Assembly (NCBI RefSeq): GCF_009861505.1
Contig: NZ_WTFT01000019.1
Span: 30,475 to 94,474, forward strand
Source: Pseudomonas izuensis
GTDB taxonomy: Bacteria; Pseudomonadota; Gammaproteobacteria; Pseudomonadales; Pseudomonadaceae
DNA: 64,000 nucleotides
Direction of reading: 5' to 3'
A program made the position numbers and the translations under genes. The first letter of the stretch is position 1. Every line of letters starts with the position of its first letter. Below, piece after piece: positions 55,738-64,000 of this stretch. The notes beneath the pieces were generated by a model. The model was not told the origin of the DNA. It searched no databases and worked only from the letters and a program-made list of their open reading frames with translations.

Positions 55738-56412
55738 ATGCAATACAATCTCACCAGGATCGACCCCGATGCTCCTAACGAGCAGTATCCGATTGGCGAA
55801 CGGGAAACCGTTTCCGATCCGTTAGAAGATCAAGTCCACAAAAACATTTTCATGGGCAAGCTCGAAGACGTGCTTAACGGCACGATCAACTGGGGGCGCA
55901 AGAACTCCCTGTGGCCGTATAACTTCGGTCTTTCGTGCTGCTACGTGGAAATGACCACCGCCTTCACGGCGCCCCACGACATCGCGCGCTTTGGCGCCGA
56001 GGTTATCCGGGCATCGCCGCGTCAGGCGGATTTCATGGTTATCGCCGGTACCTGCTTCATCAAGATGGCGCCGATCATCCAGCGTCTCTACGAGCAAATG
56101 CTCGAGCCTAAATGGGTCATTTCCATGGGTTCGTGCGCCAACTCCGGTGGCATGTACGACATCTACTCCGTCGTTCAAGGGGTGGACAAGTTCCTGCCCG
56201 TGGACGTCTACGTGCCTGGCTGCCCGCCCCGCCCTGAAGCTTTCCTGCAAGGCTTGATGCTGTTGCAGGAGTCGATTGGCCAGGAGCGTCGCCCACTTTC
56301 CTGGGTCGTTGGCGATCAAGGCGTGTATCGCGCCGAGATGCCTTCCGAAAAGGAAAAGCGCCGCGAACAGCGTATTCAGGTAACCAACCTGCGCAGCCCC
56401 GACGAAGTCTGA
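55738..56412 (+). CDS. nuoB: NADH-quinone oxidoreductase subunit B
   Basis: 224 aa. It carries Fe-S cluster N2, the last electron donor to quinone. Cluster cysteines are in FGLSCCYVEM, VIAGTC and VPGCPPRPEA. ATG 55738 has GAGG eight bases upstream. Confidence 0.97.
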   Translation: MQYNLTRIDPDAPNEQYPIGERETVSDPLEDQVHKNIFMGKLEDVLNGTINWGRKNSLWPYNFGLSCCYVEMTTAFTAPHDIARFGAEVIRASPRQADFMVIAGTCFIKMAPIIQRLYEQMLEPKWVISMGSCANSGGMYDIYSVVQGVDKFLPVDVYVPGCPPRPEAFLQGLMLLQESIGQERRPLSWVVGDQGVYRAEMPSEKEKRREQRIQVTNLRSPDEV

Positions 56413-56484
56413 TCCAGTTCAGCTGTTTCAAAGAAACGAAAAACTGGCTTCATTCTTTACGTTGACCGAAAGCGATAAATAACC

Positions 56485-58269
56485 ATGACTACAGGCAGTG
56501 CTCTGTACATCCCGCCTTATAAGGCAGACGACCAGGATGTGGTCGTCGAACTGAACAACCGTTTTGGCCCCGAGGCGTTCACCGCCCAGCCTACCCGCAC
56601 CGGCATGCCGGTGCTTTGGGTTGCCCGCGCCAAACTCGTCGAAGTCCTGACGTTCCTGCGCAACCTGCCCAAGCCGTACGTCATGCTCTATGACCTGCAC
56701 GGCGTGGACGAGCGTCTGCGTACCAAGCGTCAAGGACTGCCGAACGGCGTCGACTTCTCCGTGTTCTATCACCTGATGTCGATCGAACGTAATAGTGACG
56801 TCATGATCAAGGTCGCCTTGTCCGAGAGCGACCTCAGCCTGCCAACCGTCACCAGCATCTGGCCGAATGCCAACTGGTACGAGCGCGAAGTCTGGGACAT
56901 GTACGGCATCGACTTCAAAGGTCACCCGCACCTGTCGCGCATCATGATGCCGCCGACCTGGGAAGGTCACCCGCTGCGCAAGGACTTCCCGGCCCGTGCC
57001 ACCGAGTTCGATCCGTTCAGCCTGACCCTGGCCAAGCAACAGCTCGAGGAAGAAGCCGCGCGCTTCAAGCCTGAAGACTGGGGCATGAAACGTTCCGGTC
57101 CGAACGAGGACTACATGTTCCTCAATCTCGGCCCGAACCACCCTTCGGCGCACGGTGCGTTCCGCATCATCCTGCAGCTGGACGGCGAAGAAATCGTCGA
57201 CTGCGTACCGGACATCGGCTACCACCACCGTGGTGCCGAGAAGATGGCCGAGCGTCAGTCCTGGCACAGCTTCATTCCGTACACCGACCGTATCGACTAC
57301 CTCGGCGGCGTGATGAACAACCTGCCGTACGTGCTCTCGGTCGAGAAGCTGGCGGGCATCAAGGTGCCTGAGAAGGTCGACGTCATCCGCATCATGATGG
57401 CCGAGTTCTTCCGGATCACCAGCCACCTGCTGTTCCTGGGTACCTACATCCAGGACGTCGGCGCCATGACCCCGGTGTTCTTCACCTTCACCGACCGTCA
57501 GCGTGCGTACACGGTGATCGAAGCCATCACCGGTTTCCGCCTGCACCCGGCCTGGTACCGCATCGGTGGCGTCGCCCACGACCTGCCGCGCGGCTGGGAA
57601 AAACTGGTCAAGGATTTCGTCGAGTGGATGCCAAAGCGTCTGGACGAATACCAGAAAGCCGCATTGGACAACAGCATCCTGCGTGGCCGGACCATCGGCG
57701 TCGCCGACTACAACACCAAGCAAGCCCTGGAATGGGGTGTCACCGGTGCCGGCCTGCGTTCGACCGGTTGCGATTTCGACCTGCGCAAGGCGCGTCCGTA
57801 CTCTGGCTACGAGAACTTCGAGTTCGAAGTACCGCTGGCGGCCAATGGCGATGCCTACGATCGCTGCATCGTGCGCGTGGAAGAAATGCGCCAGAGCATC
57901 AAGATCATCGACCAGTGCCTGCGCAACATGCCGGAAGGCCCGTACAAGGCGGATCACCCGCTGACCACGCCGCCGCCGAAAGAGCGCACGCTGCAACACA
58001 TCGAAACCCTGATCACGCACTTCCTGCAAGTTTCGTGGGGCCCGGTCATGCCGGCCAACGAATCCTTCCAGATGATCGAAGCGACCAAGGGTATCAACAG
58101 TTATTACCTGACGAGCGATGGCGGCACCATGAGCTACCGCACCCGGATCCGTACCCCAAGCTTCCCGCACCTGCAGCAGATCCCTTCGGTGATCAAAGGC
58201 AGCATGGTCGCGGACTTGATCGCGTACCTGGGTAGTATCGATTTCGTTATGGCCGACGTGGACCGCTAA
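56485..58269 (+). CDS. nuoC: NADH-quinone oxidoreductase fused subunit C/D
   Basis: 594 aa. The N-terminal ~185 residues are NuoC (30-kDa) with the signature YEREVWDMYGIDFKGHPHLS. The rest is NuoD (49-kDa), beginning at about YMFLNLGPNHPSAHGAFRI, with the quinone-site region GYHHRGAEKMAERQSWHSFI. The fusion is normal for Pseudomonas and E. coli. It follows nuoB by 72 bases. Confidence 0.97.
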   Translation: MTTGSALYIPPYKADDQDVVVELNNRFGPEAFTAQPTRTGMPVLWVARAKLVEVLTFLRNLPKPYVMLYDLHGVDERLRTKRQGLPNGVDFSVFYHLMSIERNSDVMIKVALSESDLSLPTVTSIWPNANWYEREVWDMYGIDFKGHPHLSRIMMPPTWEGHPLRKDFPARATEFDPFSLTLAKQQLEEEAARFKPEDWGMKRSGPNEDYMFLNLGPNHPSAHGAFRIILQLDGEEIVDCVPDIGYHHRGAEKMAERQSWHSFIPYTDRIDYLGGVMNNLPYVLSVEKLAGIKVPEKVDVIRIMMAEFFRITSHLLFLGTYIQDVGAMTPVFFTFTDRQRAYTVIEAITGFRLHPAWYRIGGVAHDLPRGWEKLVKDFVEWMPKRLDEYQKAALDNSILRGRTIGVADYNTKQALEWGVTGAGLRSTGCDFDLRKARPYSGYENFEFEVPLAANGDAYDRCIVRVEEMRQSIKIIDQCLRNMPEGPYKADHPLTTPPPKERTLQHIETLITHFLQVSWGPVMPANESFQMIEATKGINSYYLTSDGGTMSYRTRIRTPSFPHLQQIPSVIKGSMVADLIAYLGSIDFVMADVDR

Positions 58270-58271
58270 GC

Positions 58272-58769
58272 ATGAACAGCACGCTTATCCAGACAGACCG
58301 TTTCGCCCTGAGCGAAACCGAGCGCTCGGCCATCGAGCACGAGCTGCATCACTACGAAGACCCGCGCGCGGCGTCCATCGAAGCCCTGAAGATCGTCCAG
58401 AAGGAACGTGGCTGGGTGCCGGACGGCGCCCTGTACGCCATCGGCGAAATCCTCGGCATCCCGGCCAGCGACGTTGAAGGCGTGGCGACGTTCTACAGCC
58501 AGATCTTCCGTCAACCGGTCGGTCGCCACATCATTCGCGTCTGCGACAGCATGGTCTGCTACATCGGTGGCCACGAGTCCGTGGTCAGCGAAATCCAGAG
58601 CAAGCTGGGCATCGGCCTGGGTCAGACCACCGCCGACGGTCGTTTCACCCTGCTGCCGGTCTGCTGCCTCGGCAACTGCGACAAGGCGCCGGCGTTGATG
58701 ATCGACGACGACACTTTCGGTGATGTGCAGCCAGCAGGCGTTGCCAAATTGCTCGAGGGCTACGTATGA
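58272..58769 (+). CDS. nuoE: NADH-quinone oxidoreductase subunit E
   Basis: 165 aa, thioredoxin-like 24-kDa subunit with the 2Fe-2S cluster N1a. The four ligands are in VCDSMVCYIGG and VCCLGNCDKAPA (C-x4-C and C-x3-C type). It starts two bases after nuoCD and overlaps nuoF by ATGA. Confidence 0.96.
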   Translation: MNSTLIQTDRFALSETERSAIEHELHHYEDPRAASIEALKIVQKERGWVPDGALYAIGEILGIPASDVEGVATFYSQIFRQPVGRHIIRVCDSMVCYIGGHESVVSEIQSKLGIGLGQTTADGRFTLLPVCCLGNCDKAPALMIDDDTFGDVQPAGVAKLLEGYV

Positions 58770-60121
58770 CCCTGACTTCTTTCGGTCCAGCCAACCGCAT
58801 CAAGCGTTCGGCCGAGACTCACCCGCTCACCTGGCGTCTGCGTGACGACGGCGAAGCCGTATGGCTCGACGAGTACCAGGCCAAGAACGGTTACGCCGCT
58901 GCGCGCAAAGCCTTCGCCGACATGGCTCAGGACGACATCGTCCAGACCGTGAAAGACTCCGGCCTTAAAGGTCGCGGCGGTGCAGGCTTCCCCACTGGCG
59001 TGAAGTGGGGCCTGATGCCCAAAGACGAATCCATCAACATCCGCTACCTGCTGTGCAACGCGGACGAGATGGAACCGAACACCTGGAAAGACCGCATGCT
59101 GATGGAGCAACTGCCCCATCTGCTGATCGAAGGCATGTTGATCAGTGCCCGCGCACTGAAAACCTACCGTGGCTACATCTTCCTGCGTGGCGAATACACC
59201 ACCGCTGCCAAGCACCTGAACCGTGCCGTGGAAGAAGCCAAGGCAGCCGGCCTGCTGGGCAAGAACATCCTGGGCAGCGGCTTCGATTTCGAGCTGTTCG
59301 TCCACACCGGCGCCGGGCGTTACATCTGCGGTGAAGAAACCGCACTGATCAACTCCCTGGAAGGCCGCCGCGCCAACCCGCGCTCCAAGCCGCCCTTCCC
59401 TGCCGCCGTCGGCGTGTGGGGCAAGCCGACCTGCGTGAACAACGTCGAAACCCTGTGCAACGTCCCGGCGATCATTGCCGACGGCGTAGACTGGTACAAA
59501 TCGTTGGCCCGTGAAGGCAGTGAAGACATGGGCACCAAGCTCATGGGCTTCTCCGGCAAGGTCAAGAACCCGGGCCTGTGGGAGCTGCCATTCGGCGTCA
59601 CCGGTCGCGAGCTGTTCGAAGACTACGCCGGTGGCATGCGCGACGGTTACCAGCTCAAGGCCTGGCAACCTGGCGGTGCCGGTACCGGTTTCCTGTTGCC
59701 GGAACACCTGGATGCACAAATGTATGCCGGCGGCATCGCCAAAGTGGGCACCCGTATGGGTACCGGCCTGGCCATGGCGGTGGATGACAGCGTCAACATG
59801 GTGTCCCTGCTGCGCAACATGGAAGAGTTCTTCGCCCGTGAGTCGTGCGGTTTCTGCACCCCGTGCCGTGACGGTCTGCCGTGGAGCGTCAAGCTGCTGC
59901 GTGCGATCGAGAACGGTCAAGGGCAGGCCGGCGACATCGAGACCCTGTTGGGTCTGGTCGGTTTCCTCGGCCCAGGCAAGACCTTCTGTGCTCACGCACC
60001 GGGTGCCGTGGAGCCGTTGGGCAGCGCCATCAAATACTTCCGCCATGAGTTCGAAGCCGGCATCGCGCCCACCAGCGCCGCCGTCCCGCCTCTGGCCAGG
60101 CCGATCGTAGTCGGCGCGTAA
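58766..60121 (+). CDS. nuoF: NADH-quinone oxidoreductase subunit F
   Basis: 451 aa, 51-kDa subunit with the NADH and FMN sites and cluster N3. NADH/FMN motifs GRGGAGFPTGVKWGL and GAGRYICGEETALINSLEG. The 4Fe-4S motif is ESCGFCTPCRDG, with the distant Cys in GKTFCAHAPG. Followed by a hairpin and an unusually long 137-bp gap before nuoG. Confidence 0.97.
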   Translation: MTLTSFGPANRIKRSAETHPLTWRLRDDGEAVWLDEYQAKNGYAAARKAFADMAQDDIVQTVKDSGLKGRGGAGFPTGVKWGLMPKDESINIRYLLCNADEMEPNTWKDRMLMEQLPHLLIEGMLISARALKTYRGYIFLRGEYTTAAKHLNRAVEEAKAAGLLGKNILGSGFDFELFVHTGAGRYICGEETALINSLEGRRANPRSKPPFPAAVGVWGKPTCVNNVETLCNVPAIIADGVDWYKSLAREGSEDMGTKLMGFSGKVKNPGLWELPFGVTGRELFEDYAGGMRDGYQLKAWQPGGAGTGFLLPEHLDAQMYAGGIAKVGTRMGTGLAMAVDDSVNMVSLLRNMEEFFARESCGFCTPCRDGLPWSVKLLRAIENGQGQAGDIETLLGLVGFLGPGKTFCAHAPGAVEPLGSAIKYFRHEFEAGIAPTSAAVPPLARPIVVGA

Positions 60122-60127
60122 ACGCTT

Positions 60128-60160
60128 AAAAAAGGCGAAGGGTCCGTGCCCTTCGCTTTT
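60128..60160 (+). terminator. Terminator-like hairpin inside the nuo operon
   Basis: GCGAAGGG-TCCGTG-CCCTTCGC (60135-60156), perfect 8-bp stem with A run before and TTTT after. It lies between nuoF and nuoG. It may attenuate the operon or stabilise the upstream mRNA end. Confidence 0.6.
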
Positions 60161-60258
60161 CGCGCGATGACGCCTTCACCGGCTGTTTTGATTCGCGCGG
60201 ATAACAAGATTCCATTAGCCACGCCCGCTGACACCGGGCCAACGAAGAACTTTGAACC

Positions 60259-62973
60259 ATGGCCACTATCCACGTAGACGGCAAAGAGCTCGAAGTCGAT
60301 GGGGCAGACAACCTGTTACAGGCATGTCTGTCGCTAGGCCTCGATATCCCTTATTTCTGCTGGCACCCAGCCCTGGGCAGCGTTGGCGCTTGCCGCCAGT
60401 GCGCGGTCAAGCAGTACACCGACGAGAACGACAAGCGTGGTCGGATCGTCATGTCCTGCATGACCCCCGCCACCGACGGCAGCTGGATCTCCATCGACGA
60501 CGAAGAAGCGAAAGTATTTCGCGCCAGCGTCGTTGAATGGCTGATGACCAACCACCCTCACGACTGCCCGGTCTGTGAAGAAGGCGGTCACTGCCACCTG
60601 CAAGACATGACGGTCATGACCGGCCACAACGAGCGCCGTTACCGCTTCACCAAGCGTACCCACCAGAATCAGCAACTGGGCCCGTTCATTTCCCACGAAA
60701 TGAACCGCTGCATCGCTTGCTACCGCTGCGTGCGCTTCTATAAGGACTACGCCGGCGGCACCGACCTCGGCGTGTTCGGCGCCCACGACAACGTGTACTT
60801 CGGTCGCGTTGAAGACGGCACCCTGGAAAGCGAATTCTCCGGCAACCTCACCGAGGTCTGCCCGACCGGTGTGTTCACCGACAAGACGCACTCCGAGCGC
60901 TACAACCGCAAGTGGGACATGCAGTTCTCGCCGAGCATCTGCCATGGCTGCTCCAGCGGTTGCAACATCTCCCCGGGCGAGCGCTACGGCGAACTGCGTC
61001 GCATCGAAAACCGTTACAACGGTTCGGTCAACCAGTACTTCCTGTGCGACCGTGGCCGTTTCGGCTATGGCTACGTCAACCGCAAGGACCGCCCACGTCA
61101 GCCGCTGCTGGCCAACGGCGCCAAGCTGACCCTCGACGAAGCACTGGATAAAGCCGCCGACCTGCTGCGCGGTCGCAATATCGTCGGTATCGGTTCGCCA
61201 CGCGCCAGCCTCGAAAGCAACTACGCGTTACGCGAACTGGTGGGTGCCGAGCACTTCTACTCCGGTATCGAGGCTTCCGAGCTGGAACGCATCCGCCTGG
61301 TGCTGCAGGTACTTAAAGACAGCCCGCTGCCTGTACCGAACATGCGCGACATCGAAGACCACGACGCCGTGTTCGTCCTCGGTGAAGACCTGACCCAGAC
61401 CGCTGCCCGTATGGCCCTGGGCCTGCGTCAGTTGGTCAAAGGTAAAGCTGAAGACATGGCTGATGCCATGCGCGTCCAGCCTTGGCTCGACGCCGCGGTG
61501 AAGAACATCGGTCAGCACGCGCTGAACCCGCTGTTCATCGCCAGCCTGGCTGAAACCAAACTCGACGACATCGCCGAAGAATGCGTTCACGCCGCTCCAG
61601 ACGACCTGGCCCGCATCGGTTTCGCCGTGGCTCACGCCCTCGACGCCAGCGCCCCGGCCGTTGAAGGCCTGGACGCCGAAGCCCTCGAACTGGCCAAGCG
61701 CATTGCCGACGCCCTGCTCGCCGCCAAGCGCCCATTGATCATCGCCGGTACTTCCCTGGGCTCCAAAGCCCTGATCGAAGCCGCTGCGAACATCGCCAAG
61801 GCCCTGAAGCTGCGCGAGAAGAACGGTTCCATCAGCCTGATCGTGCCGGAGGCCAACAGCCTCGGCCTGGCCATGCTCGGTGGCGAGTCGGTCGACGCTG
61901 CGCTGCAAGCGGTGATCGACGGTAAGGCCGACGCCATCGTCGTGCTGGAAAACGATCTGTACACCCGTACCGACAAGGCCAAGGTTGATGCTGCCCTGAC
62001 CGCCGCGAAAGTGGTGATCGTTGCCGACCATCAGAAGACCGCCACCAGCGATCGCGCGCATCTGGTACTGCCAGCCGCCAGCTTCGCCGAAGGCGACGGC
62101 ACCCTGGTTAGCCAGGAAGGCCGCGCCCAGCGTTTCTTCCAGGTGTTCGACCCGCAATACATGGACGCCAGCATCCTGGTTCACGAAGGCTGGCGCTGGC
62201 TGCACGCCCTGCGCGCCACCCTGCTGAACAAGCCGATCGACTGGACGCAACTGGACCATGCCACCGCTGCCGTTGCGTCGAGCACCGAGCAACTGGCCGG
62301 TATCGTCAACGCTGCACCGTCCGCCGCGTTCCGCATCAAGGGCCTGAAACTGGCCCGTGAACCGCTGCGTTACTCCGGTCGTACCGCCATGCGCGCCGAC
62401 ATCAGCGTGCACGAACCGCGTACCCCGCAGGACAAGGACACCGCGTTCGCCTTCTCGATGGAAGGTTACTCGGGTTCGGCCGAACCGCGTCAGCAAGTGC
62501 CATTCGCCTGGTCTCCGGGCTGGAACTCGCCGCAAGCCTGGAACAAGTTCCAGGACGAAGTCGGCGGTCACATCCGTGCTGGCGACCCGGGCACCCGCCT
62601 GATCGAAAGCACCGGTGACTCGCTGAACTGGTTCGCCAGCGTTCCGCGTGCGTTCAACCCGGCTCCGGGCACCTGGCAGGTTGTGCCGTTCTTCCACCTG
62701 TTCGGCAGCGAAGAAAACTCTTCGAAAGCCGCTCCGGTTCAGGAACGCATCCCGGCCGCCTACGTCGCCCTGGCCAAATCCGAAGCCGATCGCCTGGGTG
62801 TCAACGACGGCGCCATGCTCAGCTTGAACGTGGCCGGCCAGACCCTGCGTCTGCCGCTGCGTATCAATGAAGAGCTGGGCGCTGGCCTGGTGGCATTGCC
62901 TGCGGGCATCGCCGGCATTCCGCCAGCCATCTTTGGCAAATCCGTTGACGGTCTGCAGGAGGCAGCTCAATGA
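60259..62973 (+). CDS. nuoG: NADH-quinone oxidoreductase subunit G
   Basis: 904 aa (E. coli 908). It carries N1b (DIPYFCWHPALGSVGACRQC), N5 (CPVCEEGGHCHLQDM), N4 (CIACYRCVRFY and EVCPTG) and the off-path N7 ligands (ICHGCSSGCNI, then FLCDRGRFG), followed by a molybdopterin-oxidoreductase-like fold without the cofactor. Presence of N7 ligands matches the gammaproteobacterial type. It overlaps nuoH by ATGA. Confidence 0.96.
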   Translation: MATIHVDGKELEVDGADNLLQACLSLGLDIPYFCWHPALGSVGACRQCAVKQYTDENDKRGRIVMSCMTPATDGSWISIDDEEAKVFRASVVEWLMTNHPHDCPVCEEGGHCHLQDMTVMTGHNERRYRFTKRTHQNQQLGPFISHEMNRCIACYRCVRFYKDYAGGTDLGVFGAHDNVYFGRVEDGTLESEFSGNLTEVCPTGVFTDKTHSERYNRKWDMQFSPSICHGCSSGCNISPGERYGELRRIENRYNGSVNQYFLCDRGRFGYGYVNRKDRPRQPLLANGAKLTLDEALDKAADLLRGRNIVGIGSPRASLESNYALRELVGAEHFYSGIEASELERIRLVLQVLKDSPLPVPNMRDIEDHDAVFVLGEDLTQTAARMALGLRQLVKGKAEDMADAMRVQPWLDAAVKNIGQHALNPLFIASLAETKLDDIAEECVHAAPDDLARIGFAVAHALDASAPAVEGLDAEALELAKRIADALLAAKRPLIIAGTSLGSKALIEAAANIAKALKLREKNGSISLIVPEANSLGLAMLGGESVDAALQAVIDGKADAIVVLENDLYTRTDKAKVDAALTAAKVVIVADHQKTATSDRAHLVLPAASFAEGDGTLVSQEGRAQRFFQVFDPQYMDASILVHEGWRWLHALRATLLNKPIDWTQLDHATAAVASSTEQLAGIVNAAPSAAFRIKGLKLAREPLRYSGRTAMRADISVHEPRTPQDKDTAFAFSMEGYSGSAEPRQQVPFAWSPGWNSPQAWNKFQDEVGGHIRAGDPGTRLIESTGDSLNWFASVPRAFNPAPGTWQVVPFFHLFGSEENSSKAAPVQERIPAAYVALAKSEADRLGVNDGAMLSLNVAGQTLRLPLRINEELGAGLVALPAGIAGIPPAIFGKSVDGLQEAAQ

Positions 62974-63977
62974 CCTTGTTCACTCCTGAAGTGATCGACA
63001 TCATCATCGCGGTCCTCAAGGCCGTGGTGATTCTGCTGGCCGTGGTGGTCTGCGGCGCCCTGCTCAGCTGGGTCGAGCGTCGTTTGCTCGCCCTCTGGCA
63101 GGACCGTTACGGTCCGAACCGCGTCGGTCCGTTCGGCGCGTTCCAGATCGCCGCCGACATGATCAAGATGTTCTTCAAGGAAGACTGGACGCCTCCATTC
63201 GCCGACAAGATGATCTTCACCCTGGCACCGGTAGTCGCCATGAGCGCCCTGCTGATTGCCTTCGCGATCATCCCGATCACCCCGACCTGGGGCGTGGCGG
63301 ACCTGAACATCGGTATCCTGTTCTTCTTCGCCATGGCCGGTCTGTCGGTCTACGCGGTGCTGTTCGCCGGCTGGTCGAGTAACAACAAGTTTGCCCTCCT
63401 GGGTAGCTTGCGTGCTTCGGCTCAGACTGTGTCGTACGAAGTGTTCATGGGCCTGTCGCTGATGGGCATCGTGATCCAGGTCGGCTCGTTCAACATGCGC
63501 GACATCGTCGACTACCAGGCCCAGCACCTGTGGTTCATCATTCCGCAGATCTTCGGTTTCCTGACCTTCTTCATCGCTGGCGTGGCCGTGACTCACCGTC
63601 ACCCGTTCGACCAGCCGGAAGCGGAACAGGAACTGGCCGACGGTTACCACATTGAATACGCCGGCATGAAATGGGGCATGTTCTTCGTCGGCGAGTATAT
63701 CGGCATCGTGTTGATTTCGGCGCTGCTGGTGACCTTGTTCTTCGGTGGCTGGCACGGTCCGTTCGGCATTCTGCCGCAGATCCCGTTCATCTGGTTCGCA
63801 CTGAAAACCGGGTTCTTCATCATGATGTTCATCCTGTTGCGCGCTTCGATCCCGCGCCCACGGTATGACCAAGTGATGGATTTCAGCTGGAAGTTCTGCT
63901 TGCCGCTGACCCTCGTCAACATGCTGGTGACCGCTGCGATCGTGTTGCTCAACACGTCCGCCGTCGCGGCTCAGTGA
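62970..63977 (+). CDS. nuoH: NADH-quinone oxidoreductase subunit H
   Basis: 335 aa with about eight membrane helices, completing the quinone chamber. Signature WVERRLLALWQDRYGPNRVG near the N-terminus, then SYEVFMGLSLMGIVIQVGSF and DQPEAEQELADGYHIEYAGM. It starts inside the nuoG stop (ATGA). Confidence 0.97.
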   Translation: MTLFTPEVIDIIIAVLKAVVILLAVVVCGALLSWVERRLLALWQDRYGPNRVGPFGAFQIAADMIKMFFKEDWTPPFADKMIFTLAPVVAMSALLIAFAIIPITPTWGVADLNIGILFFFAMAGLSVYAVLFAGWSSNNKFALLGSLRASAQTVSYEVFMGLSLMGIVIQVGSFNMRDIVDYQAQHLWFIIPQIFGFLTFFIAGVAVTHRHPFDQPEAEQELADGYHIEYAGMKWGMFFVGEYIGIVLISALLVTLFFGGWHGPFGILPQIPFIWFALKTGFFIMMFILLRASIPRPRYDQVMDFSWKFCLPLTLVNMLVTAAIVLLNTSAVAAQ

Positions 63978-63989
63978 GGATAGAGAATC

Positions 63990-64000
63990 ATGAAGTACAT
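63990..64000 (+). CDS. nuoI: NADH-quinone oxidoreductase subunit I (start only)
   Basis: Only the ATG and following bases (MKY) are inside the window. AGGAT lies upstream at 63977-63981. The call rests on operon order after nuoH. Confidence 0.75.

Overview
The window looks like chromosomal DNA of a fluorescent pseudomonad (Pseudomonas fluorescens group). It is GC-rich. From about 24 kb to the end it follows the conserved Pseudomonas order tusDCBE - cysG - serS - crcB - rarA - lolA - ftsK - trxB - aat - bpt - infA - clpA - clpS - cspD - icd - idh - mnmA - hflD - purB - aceA - nuo. About 18 intergenic gaps hold paired REP hairpins (called REPINs below), which are typical of this group. No transposase, prophage, CRISPR array, rRNA or tRNA gene was recognised.

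Region 1 (1-16.4 kb) is accessory metabolism. A minus-strand operon encodes a ureohydrolase, an aldehyde dehydrogenase, an NCS1 permease and a GMC alcohol dehydrogenase, divergent from a LysR regulator. Together these could take up and oxidise a guanidino-alcohol and release urea (hypothesis). Next come glyA behind a sigma-54-type promoter, a DdpX-like dipeptidase coupled to a YkuD-fold protein, a fatty acid hydroxylase family membrane protein, and a second cassette of NCS1 permease, lipoprotein amidohydrolase and LuxR-type regulator.

Region 2 (16.4-27.9 kb) holds small housekeeping and stress genes. They include two glutathione-degrading enzymes (ChaC-type and Ggt), a TetR regulator, Ogt, Nudix, hemerythrin and GNAT proteins, the tusDCBE relay for tRNA 2-thiouridine, a TrpD2/YbiB-like protein and a glutathionyl-hydroquinone reductase.

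Region 3 (27.9-52 kb) is core: siroheme synthesis and SerRS, DNA maintenance (RarA, FtsK), LolA, TrxB, an almost complete N-degron pathway (Aat, Bpt, ClpS, ClpA), IF-1, CspD, two non-homologous NADP-isocitrate dehydrogenases placed back to back, tRNA thiolation (MnmA), HflD, PurB and a ribosomal-protein hydroxylase. MnmA and TusDCBE belong to the same s2U34 pathway.

Region 4 (52-64 kb) has an orphan periplasmic protein with a secretin N-domain, isocitrate lyase (aceA) behind a strong dyad, and the nuo operon from nuoA to the first codons of nuoI. The isocitrate branch point (icd, idh, aceA) and the main NADH dehydrogenase therefore lie within about 20 kb.
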